In this document: positions 42,100-48,142 of the stretch, piece by piece
Numbering within the stretch: position 1 is the stretch's first letter
Layout: every line of letters starts with the position of its first letter
Source: DASSLY01 sp035689185
GTDB lineage: Bacteria; Actinomycetota; Actinomycetes; Actinomycetales; Dermatophilaceae
DNA length: 48,142 nucleotides
NCBI GenBank assembly: GCA_035689185.1
Contig: DASSLY010000088.1
Span: 1 to 48,142, forward strand
Reading direction: 5' to 3'
The notes under the pieces: model-generated
The model's input: only the letters and a program-made list of their open reading frames with translations
The model's database searches: none
Told to the model about the DNA's origin: nothing
Position numbers and translations under genes: made by a program

Positions 42100-43064
42100 G
42101 GCTGCTGCTCCTTCTTGAAGGTCTGGGCGAGGTAGACCGTGATCGGCACCAGGCTGACGACCAGCAGGATGCTGGCCAGCGCCGCGCCGACCCCTAGGTT
42201 GGTGCCCTCACCAACCAGGTTCTGGACCACCAGCGCGGAGATGAGCTCCAGCCCGTTGGTGCCCCGGTTGATGATGTAGACGATGTCGAAGGCTCGCAGC
42301 GACTCGATCACGGTGATGACCACCACGATGATGTTGATCGGCCGCATGGCGGGGAACACCACCCGGAAGAAGGTCTGCGCCGGGCCGGCCCCGTCGATCG
42401 CCGCGGCTTCGCGCAGCGACGGGTCGACGCCCTTCAACCCGGCCAGGTACAGGATCATGATGTACCCCACGTGCTTCCACGACGCCGCCACCAGGGCCGC
42501 CCACAGGTTGAGCTGTGAGTCCCCGAACCAGTCGATGGCGTTGCCGGTGCCGGCGGTGCCCAGCAGCGAGTTGATCAGCCCGCTGTCGCTGCTGTACACC
42601 AGCTGCCAGATGATGCCCACCAGGGCCAGGGACAGCATGACCGGGATGAAGAAGACGCTCTGGTAGATGCGCGAGCCACGCAGGTTGAAGTCGAGCAGGA
42701 CGGCGATCAGCAGGCCCATCGGGGTAGCGATGAGGGCCAGGAAGGCCAGCCAGACCAGGTTGTGCTGCAGGGCGGGGGTGAACGGCGGGTAGGACTGGGT
42801 GACGAACTCGTAGTTCTTCAGGCCCACCGCCTTCAGCCCCTGCGGCTGGTCGATGTCGAAGCGGGCGTTGGTGAAGGACAGCCCGACCGACAGCAGCGCG
42901 GGCAGCCAGACCATGGCGGCCTCGATGAGGACCGGGATCCCGACCATCAGGGACAGGGTGACCTTGTCGCCGCGGCTCAGCGTCTGCAGCCGGCGACGCT
43001 TGCGCCGCGCCCGGTTGGCCGGCGCGGCGCCCGCGGCATCCGCGGGCGCTGTTGCGGTGGTCAC
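42096..43064 (-). CDS. Sugar ABC transporter permease, MalF-like (GH42 operon)
   Basis: A 322-residue permease with a basic N-terminus (RARRKRRRLQ), six membrane segments and the EAA loop REAAAIDGAGPAQTFF near residue 225. It starts six bases after the binding-protein stop and overlaps the next gene by ATGA. It is the partner of the MalG-like subunit. No ATPase gene is present in this operon either. Confidence 0.93.
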   Translation of the reverse strand: MTTATAPADAAGAAPANRARRKRRRLQTLSRGDKVTLSLMVGIPVLIEAAMVWLPALLSVGLSFTNARFDIDQPQGLKAVGLKNYEFVTQSYPPFTPALQHNLVWLAFLALIATPMGLLIAVLLDFNLRGSRIYQSVFFIPVMLSLALVGIIWQLVYSSDSGLINSLLGTAGTGNAIDWFGDSQLNLWAALVAASWKHVGYIMILYLAGLKGVDPSLREAAAIDGAGPAQTFFRVVFPAMRPINIIVVVITVIESLRAFDIVYIINRGTNGLELISALVVQNLVGEGTNLGVGAALASILLVVSLVPITVYLAQTFKKEQQP

Positions 43065-43070
43065 GGCCGG

Positions 43071-44396
43071 TCAGGCCGGGTAGATCTGCTTGGCCTGGGC
43101 CTCCAGGCTCTTGCAGGTCGCGTCGATGTCGCCGTTCTTGATGAAGTTCTGGAACGCCGGCAGCGCCGCGTTGTTGGCGAAGGCGGGGTCGGCGTCGCGG
43201 TCCAGGAACTGGGAGATCGACTTGGCGGAGGAGATCAGCTCGGCCGCCTTCTTCTGCAGCGGGGTGTACTTGCTGGTGTCGGCGTCGTTGACCGCGGCCA
43301 CGTCGTTGGAGTCGGTGGCCAGGTAGGTGTCGGCCGCCTTGGCCGAGCCGATGTAGGCCAACAGGTCCTTGGCGGCCGGGTTGTTGGCACCCTTGAGGCT
43401 GAGCATGAAGCCGTCGATGGGCGCCTCGATGGCGTCCTGGCCGTGCGCGGTGTCGATGGCGGGGAACGGGAAGAAGTCGATGTCGGTGTCCCCCTTGGGC
43501 CACTGCTGGCCCACGAAGGAGCCGAGCAGGTACATCCCGGAGGTCTTCTTCACCACGGTCTGGGCCGCCTCCTCCCAGGTCCGGCCGAGGGAGCCGGTCG
43601 CGTGGTAGGGCAGCAGCCGCTTCCAGGTGTCGAAGACGGCCTTGACCTTGGGGTCCTCCCAGCTGTGCTTGTGCGCCATCAGCTCGATGTGGAAGTCGTA
43701 GCCGTTCTGGCGCATGTTGATGTAGTCGAAGGTGCCGAACGCCGGCCACCCGTCCTTGTCGCCGAAGGCGATCGGCGTCAGGTTGTCGCCCTTCATCTTC
43801 TGGCACAGCGCGGCCAGCTCGTCCAGCGTCTTGGGCGCCGTGTAGCCGAACTTCTGGAACACCGTGGGCCGGTAGAACACCGCCCACGGGTAGTTGTAGA
43901 GCGGAACGAAGTACTTCTTGCCGTCGTCGCCGGTGGACGCCTGGGCGAAGGAGTCGGCGAACTTGCTGCCGATCTTGGCCCACACGTCGTCGATGGGCGC
44001 CGCCAGCCCCTGCGCCGCGTAGGTGCGCATCCGGAACCCGGCGAACCACGTGAAGACGTCGTCGGGACTGCCCTTGAGGTAGTTGTTGATGTTGTTCTGG
44101 AAGTCGTTGTGCGGAACGGTGTTCACCTTGACGTCCACCCCGGCCGCAGCCTTCGCGCCGGCGACCATCGCGGCAATGGCGGCCTTCGGGACGGCGTCGG
44201 AGGCGGACGAGCCCAGCGTGACCGACTTCGCGCCTGCGGCCGAGCCGCCGGTGGACCCGGTGGTCGGGGGGGTCGAGGTCCCGGTGCAGGCGGCGACCAT
44301 CGGCATGGTGACCGCTCCCGCGGCCAGGGCCTGCAGCACCATCCTCCTGCTGATTCCAGCCGCGAACTGGGCAGAAGGATCGAGCTGTGCGTTCAT
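43071..44396 (-). CDS. ABC sugar-binding lipoprotein (GH42 operon)
   Basis: A 441-residue solute-binding protein. ATG 44396 is chosen because GGAGG lies five bases upstream; the longer frame to 44420 is unlikely. The N-terminus has a twin-arginine-like SRRMVLQ (residues 16-22) and a lipobox ending MVAACTG, so it is an anchored, possibly Tat-exported lipoprotein. A Thr/Ser/Gly linker follows. The mature protein has family 1 features (PLYNYPWAVFYRPTVFQKFG, GWPAFGTFDYINMRQNG). First gene of the leftward operon that ends with GH42; it should bind a galactose-containing oligosaccharide. Confidence 0.93.
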   Translation of the reverse strand: MNAQLDPSAQFAAGISRRMVLQALAAGAVTMPMVAACTGTSTPPTTGSTGGSAAGAKSVTLGSSASDAVPKAAIAAMVAGAKAAAGVDVKVNTVPHNDFQNNINNYLKGSPDDVFTWFAGFRMRTYAAQGLAAPIDDVWAKIGSKFADSFAQASTGDDGKKYFVPLYNYPWAVFYRPTVFQKFGYTAPKTLDELAALCQKMKGDNLTPIAFGDKDGWPAFGTFDYINMRQNGYDFHIELMAHKHSWEDPKVKAVFDTWKRLLPYHATGSLGRTWEEAAQTVVKKTSGMYLLGSFVGQQWPKGDTDIDFFPFPAIDTAHGQDAIEAPIDGFMLSLKGANNPAAKDLLAYIGSAKAADTYLATDSNDVAAVNDADTSKYTPLQKKAAELISSAKSISQFLDRDADPAFANNAALPAFQNFIKNGDIDATCKSLEAQAKQIYPA

Positions 44397-44431
44397 CGGA
44401 CCTCCAGGTGGCGGGCACACGCGGGTAGCGG

Positions 44432-44443
44432 ACGTTCCAACGT
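44432..44443. promoter_or_regulatory. Inverted repeat upstream of the GH42 transport operon
   Basis: ACGTT-CC-AACGT is a perfect five-base-arm inverted repeat, 36 bases upstream of the binding-protein start. It is a candidate operator for a sugar-responsive regulator; no regulator gene is encoded nearby. Confidence 0.4.
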
Positions 44444-44519
44444 AGCGTGAGCAAAGTCACAGAACAACGCACAGACTCCGGGCCTGATGTTGATTTCCTT
44501 TGGATTCACTGCGGCCCGC

Positions 44520-46067
44520 TCAGCGGCCCAGCACCTCCCGCGCGGCGTTGTGACCGGGTATGCCGCTGACCCCGCCGCCGCGGCGCGCGCCGGCGCCGCA
44601 GATGAGCAGACCCGGATGCGGTGTCGTCACCCCCCACCTGCCCACCTCGGCCGGCGTCTGCGCCCACGGCCACTGCAACGAGCGGTGGAAGATGTTGCCC
44701 CCGGGCAGGCCGAGATCCGCCTGCAGGTCCAGCGGGGTCCGGGCCTCGACGCACGGCCGGCCCGCGGGGTCCCGCAGCAGCAGCGGCCCCACGGGCTCGG
44801 CCAGGACGGAGTCCAGTGAGCGCAGGGCCGCGGCCAGCGCCTGCTGCCTGGTGACGCCGCCCGGGTCGAACAGCCGGGCCGGTGTGTGCAGCCCGAACAG
44901 GGTCAGGGTCTGCGCCTGCGCCGGCAGCGACGGGCCCAGGACCGACCGGTCGGCCAGGGTGTGGCAGTAGACCTCCAGCGGCAGCGGGTCCGGCAGCCGG
45001 CCCGACGACGCGGCCACCACAGCCCGGCCCAGCTCCCGGGCCCCTTCGTGCACGTGGACGGTCCCCGCGAACGCCTCGCGCGGGTCGACGCCAGTGTCTC
45101 GCAGCGCGGGCAGCCGGCCGAGCAGCAGGTTGACCTTCAACTGGGACCCTTCCGGCGCCGGCTCGCTCGACACCGGCGCGGCCCCGGTGGCCGCCAGCAG
45201 CCGGTCCAGCACCGCGGGCGCGAAGCCGCACAGCAGGCTCGGCGCCGAGTCGGTCCGCTCGTGGCCGGACTCGCGCCAGGTCACCGTGCCGTCGGTGCCG
45301 ACCGCCACGACCTCGGCGCGGCAGCGGATCTCGGCTCCGGCCCGCGTCGCGGCCTTGGCCAGGGCCGAGCTGACCGCACCCATGCCGCCCACGGGCACGT
45401 CCCAGTGCCCCGTTCCCCCGCCTATCAGGTGGTAGAGGAAGCACACGTTCTGCCGCAGCTGTGCATCGTCCAGGTCCGCGAAGGTGCCGATCAGGCCATC
45501 GGTGCCGACCACACCGCATACCGTGTCGTCGTCGAACCAGTACCGCAGCAGGTGGCCCAGCGGCCGCTCGACCAGTCCGGTCCACAGCTCGTCGTCGGCG
45601 ACCAGGTCGCGGACCTGGTCCGCCGAGCGCAGCGGCTCCAGCAGGGTCGGGAAGACCCGCTGCGCGAGCCGGCCCATCCGGGCGTGGAACTGCTGCCACC
45701 GGCGCCAGGCGACGGGGCTGCCGGTCAGCTCGGCGAACGACCGCGCGGTGGCCGTCGGGTCGTCGGTGACCAGCAGCCCGCGCGCGCCGACCGGGGTGTA
45801 CGACGCCACCCGGCGGCGCACCAGCCGGACGTCCAGATCCAGGTCGCGGCGAATCCGCGCGGGAAGCAGCGAGACCAGGTAGCTGTACCGGGACAGACGG
45901 GCGTCGACGCCGGGGAAGGCGACGCTGGACACCGCGGCCCCGCCGACGTCGTCGGCCCGCTCCAGCACCAGGACCCGTCGCCCGGAACGGGCCAGGTACG
46001 CCGCCGCCGTGAGCGCGTTGTGGCCACCGCCGAGGACGATGTCGTCGTAGCCCACGCCGGCCACCAT
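44520..46067 (-). CDS. PYROXD2-like FAD-dependent oxidoreductase
   Basis: A 515-residue flavoprotein of the phytoene desaturase/PYROXD2 family. The N-terminal FAD-binding motif is DDIVLGGGHNALTAAAYLA, followed by VLVLERADDVGGAA with the ribose-binding Glu. Downstream landmarks are FLYHLIGGGTGHWDVPVGGMG, ALAKAATRAGAEIRC, and the closing GLLICGAGARRGGGVSGIPGH that completes the FAD site. Start ATG 46067; the frame continues upstream into nadE's promoter region. No carotenoid gene is nearby, and the substrate is unknown. It is divergent from nadE, 23 bases apart. Confidence 0.9.
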   Translation of the reverse strand: MVAGVGYDDIVLGGGHNALTAAAYLARSGRRVLVLERADDVGGAAVSSVAFPGVDARLSRYSYLVSLLPARIRRDLDLDVRLVRRRVASYTPVGARGLLVTDDPTATARSFAELTGSPVAWRRWQQFHARMGRLAQRVFPTLLEPLRSADQVRDLVADDELWTGLVERPLGHLLRYWFDDDTVCGVVGTDGLIGTFADLDDAQLRQNVCFLYHLIGGGTGHWDVPVGGMGAVSSALAKAATRAGAEIRCRAEVVAVGTDGTVTWRESGHERTDSAPSLLCGFAPAVLDRLLAATGAAPVSSEPAPEGSQLKVNLLLGRLPALRDTGVDPREAFAGTVHVHEGARELGRAVVAASSGRLPDPLPLEVYCHTLADRSVLGPSLPAQAQTLTLFGLHTPARLFDPGGVTRQQALAAALRSLDSVLAEPVGPLLLRDPAGRPCVEARTPLDLQADLGLPGGNIFHRSLQWPWAQTPAEVGRWGVTTPHPGLLICGAGARRGGGVSGIPGHNAAREVLGR

Positions 46068-46090
46068 AGGCGCCCGACTAGGCTGGTCCG

Positions 46091-47827
46091 ATGGCCCAGA
46101 TCCGGCTGGCGCTGGCACAGGTGAACCCGACGGTGGGCGCCCTGGAGGCCAACGCCGCCCTGGTCCTGGACTGGACCGGTCGAGCGGCCGCGGCCGGCGC
46201 GCACCTGGTCGCCTTCCCCGAGATGGTCCTCACCGGCTACCCGGTGGAGGACCTGGCGCTGCGGCACTCCTTCGTCGAGGCCTCCCGGCAGGCGCTGGAT
46301 CGCCTGGCCGCCGAGCTGGCGGCCGCCGGGCACGGCGAGCTGCCCGTGGTGGTCGGCTACCTGGACCGGGCCCCCCCGGGGACCCTGGACACCGACCCGG
46401 GCCGGGAGCTGCCGCAGAACTGCGCCGCGGTGCTGCACCAGGGCCGGGTGAAGGCGCGTTACGCCAAGCACCACCTGCCCAACTACGGGGTCTTCGACGA
46501 GTTCCGCATCTTCGCCCCCGGCACCGACCTGACCGTGGTCCGGGTCGGCGACATCGACGTGGCCATCGCCATCTGCGAGGACCTGTGGCAGGAGGGTGGG
46601 CCGGTCGCCCAGACCCGGGCGGCCGGGGCCGAGCTGCTGCTGGTCATCAACGGCTCACCGTACGAGCAGGACAAGGACGACGTCCGCTACGAGCTCGCCG
46701 CCCGCCGCGCCGCACAGGCCGGCTGCACCCTGGCCTACCTCAACCTGGTCGGTGGCCAGGACGACCTGGTCTTCGACGGCGACTCCCTGGTCGTCTCCCC
46801 GGGCGGGCGGGTCCTGGCCCGCGGCCCGCAGTTCGAGGAGGACCTGCTCGTCGTCGACCTGGACCTGGCCCCGGCCACGGTGGACGCCCTCCCGCCCGCG
46901 GTGCGGCACGTGACGGTCTCGGAGGCGCCCATCGCCCGGTATGACGCGCAGCCCCCTCCGTTCGCGGCCCGGCTGGATCCGGTCGGCGAGGTCTACGCCG
47001 CGCTCACCCTGGGCCTGCGCGACTACGTGCGCAAGAACGGGATGCGCTCGGTCGTGCTCGGCGTGTCCGGCGGGATCGACTCCGCGCTGGTCGCGGCCAT
47101 CGCCTGCGACGCGCTGGGCGCCGAGAACGTGCACGGCATCGCCATGCCCAGCGAGTACTCCTCCGGACACTCGTTGGACGACGCGGCCGACCTGGCCGGC
47201 CGCACCGGGCTGAAGTACCGGGTGCAGCCCATCGCGCCCATGGTCGCGGCCTTCCTGGCCGAGCTGCCGCTCACCGGGGTCGCCGAGGAGAACCTGCAGG
47301 CGCGGTGCCGCGGCGTCATCCTCATGGGACTGTCCAACCAGGAAGGCCACCTGACGCTCGCCACCTCGAACAAGAGCGAGCTCGCCGTGGGCTACTCGAC
47401 CCTCTACGGCGACAGCGTCGGCGGGTTCGCCCCGCTGAAGGACGTCCCGAAGACGCTGGTCTGGGCGCTGGCCCGGTGGCGCAACGACGAGGCCACCCGG
47501 CGCGGTGACACCCCGCCGATCCCGGATAGCTCGATCAGCAAGCCGCCCAGCGCCGAGCTGCGGCCGGGGCAGGTGGACCAGGACTCGCTGCCGCCCTACG
47601 ACGTGCTGGACGCGATCCTGGACCGTTACGTCGAGGGCGCCCAGGACCGTGGGTCCCTGGTGGCCTCGGGATTCGCGCCCGACGAGGTGGACCGGGTGGT
47701 CGGCCTTGTCGACCGGGCCGAGTGGAAGCGGCGCCAGTTCGCCCCGGGCACGAAGATCACCCCGCTGGCGTTCGGCCGGGACCGCCGGCTGCCCATCACC
47801 AGCCGGTGGCGCGAGCAGGACTCGTGA
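46091..47827 (+). CDS. nadE: Glutamine-dependent NAD+ synthase
   Basis: A 578-residue two-domain enzyme, converting deamido-NAD to NAD with glutamine as nitrogen donor and ATP. The N-terminal nitrilase-type glutaminase has the Glu44-Lys126-Cys162 triad: FPEMVLTGYP, YAKHHLPNYGVFDE and IAICEDLWQEGG. The C-terminal synthetase has the P-loop LGVSGGIDSALVAA at about residues 323-336 (SGGIDS 326-331). The length is that of bacterial glutamine-dependent forms with shorter linkers than the mycobacterial type. Ends near an inverted repeat that may stop transcription; panB follows. Confidence 0.96.
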   Translation: MAQIRLALAQVNPTVGALEANAALVLDWTGRAAAAGAHLVAFPEMVLTGYPVEDLALRHSFVEASRQALDRLAAELAAAGHGELPVVVGYLDRAPPGTLDTDPGRELPQNCAAVLHQGRVKARYAKHHLPNYGVFDEFRIFAPGTDLTVVRVGDIDVAIAICEDLWQEGGPVAQTRAAGAELLLVINGSPYEQDKDDVRYELAARRAAQAGCTLAYLNLVGGQDDLVFDGDSLVVSPGGRVLARGPQFEEDLLVVDLDLAPATVDALPPAVRHVTVSEAPIARYDAQPPPFAARLDPVGEVYAALTLGLRDYVRKNGMRSVVLGVSGGIDSALVAAIACDALGAENVHGIAMPSEYSSGHSLDDAADLAGRTGLKYRVQPIAPMVAAFLAELPLTGVAEENLQARCRGVILMGLSNQEGHLTLATSNKSELAVGYSTLYGDSVGGFAPLKDVPKTLVWALARWRNDEATRRGDTPPIPDSSISKPPSAELRPGQVDQDSLPPYDVLDAILDRYVEGAQDRGSLVASGFAPDEVDRVVGLVDRAEWKRRQFAPGTKITPLAFGRDRRLPITSRWREQDS

Positions 47828-47833
47828 CCGACG

Positions 47834-47875
47834 TGTCAGAACGTGGGCGGGTCATGGCACGACCACGTTCTGACA
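47834..47875. terminator. Inverted repeat between nadE and panB, probable terminator
   Basis: Perfect 13-bp arms TGTCAGAACGTGG (47834-47846) and CCACGTTCTGACA (47863-47875) enclose a 16-base loop that can fold further. It lies six bases after the nadE stop. No T tract follows. It could equally be a dispersed intergenic repeat. Confidence 0.6.
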
Positions 47876-47905
47876 AGTCCTGGGAGCAGGAGAAGGTGAG
47901 GTTCG

Positions 47906-48142
47906 ATGGCTGAGCAGCCCGCGCCATACTCGTCCGGTTCCGGACCGGAGGTGGGACCCAGTCTCGGTCCGACCGGTATGCCGCTCAAGCGGATTCGCAT
48001 CCCGCACCTGCAGGCGATGAAGGAGCGTGGTGAGCGCTGGGCGATGCTCACCGCCTACGACCAGTACGCCGCGGAGATCTTCGACGCGGCCGGCATCCCG
48101 GTGCTGCTGGTCGGGGACTCGGCGGGCAACAACGTGTACGGG
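47906..48142 (+). CDS. panB: 3-methyl-2-oxobutanoate hydroxymethyltransferase, N-terminal part
   Basis: The first 79 codons of PanB, which transfers a hydroxymethyl group from 5,10-methylene-tetrahydrofolate to 2-oxoisovalerate to form ketopantoate in pantothenate synthesis. An N-terminal extension of about 25 residues (Ser/Gly/Pro-rich) precedes the conserved core: IRIPHLQAMKERGERWAMLT, AYDQYAAEIFDAAGIP and the start of the LVGDSAGNNVYG motif, which holds the metal-ligand Asp. The gene runs off the right end. ATG 47906 is preceded by AGGTGAGG. Confidence 0.93.
   Translation, partial: MAEQPAPYSSGSGPEVGPSLGPTGMPLKRIRIPHLQAMKERGERWAMLTAYDQYAAEIFDAAGIPVLLVGDSAGNNVYG

Noticed and set aside
42208..44472. 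754-codon minus-strand frame through the second sugar operon
   Set aside because: Out-of-frame with the binding protein and permease, which carry the real motifs.
47834..47913. Short frame encoding about 26 residues from GTG 47834 through the inverted repeat
   Set aside because: It is made mostly of the inverted repeat and ends in the panB leader; no evidence of translation.

Overview
The window is chromosomal DNA of a high-GC actinobacterium. The evidence is the very GC-rich third codon positions, frequent GTG starts and ATGA/GTGA stop-start overlaps. The conserved core gene order also fits: lipA, a DUF4191 protein, an RDD protein and glnA, then glnE and a second glutamine synthetase, then nadE and panB. 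I would guess the order Micrococcales, perhaps Intrasporangiaceae-like, but the sequence alone does not fix genus or family. I saw no rRNA, tRNA, CRISPR array, transposase or phage gene.

Layout. Bases 1-1104 hold the end of an ABC exporter. Bases 1192-5368 are a core block: lipoyl synthase, a DUF4191 membrane protein, an RDD protein, and glnA behind a four-half-site GlnR box. Bases 5703-6147 hold a higBA-type locus in which the toxin is truncated and the antitoxin is intact. Bases 6475-20196 form a 13.7-kb sugar catabolic island. In it a ROK repressor and a 3-keto-disaccharide hydrolase (DUF1080) run leftward. A tightly coupled ten-gene operon runs rightward with two xylose-isomerase-like TIM barrels, three Gfo/Idh/MocA oxidoreductases, one unrecognised partner protein, a sugar ABC importer without ATPase, and a cytoplasmic GH3 glycosidase. 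Together these read as a pathway that oxidises a glycoside at C3, cleaves the keto-sugar by hydrolysis or elimination, and returns the sugar to metabolism. This is the best candidate in the window for an incompletely described system.

Bases 20297-23439 contain small conserved proteins (DUF2237, a 63-residue Cys-rich protein, DUF309) and a two-gene ABC exporter. Bases 23487-29984 are a copper-handling island: a DUF305 lipoprotein, a His-tailed membrane protein, a SHOCT protein, an OmpR-type two-component system, CsoR, CopZ and CopA. Two pairs of 11-bp direct repeats suggest a CopR-like regulon, and a CsoR-type operator lies over the 3' end of the kinase gene. A Dos-box-like site at 30014 then precedes an exported protein, a stand-alone cytochrome b, a possible small membrane protein and an aldo/keto reductase.

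Bases 33069-39011 carry an MFS transporter, glnE, a DUF2277 protein and a second glutamine synthetase. The second synthetase lacks the adenylylation tyrosine that the first retains. Bases 39069-44396 are a second sugar system with a GH42 beta-galactosidase and an ABC importer, again without ATPase. The window ends with a PYROXD2-like FAD oxidoreductase, glutamine-dependent nadE and the start of panB. An octamer, GGTATGCC/GGCATACC, recurs at least twelve times across the window in all reading frames and on both strands.
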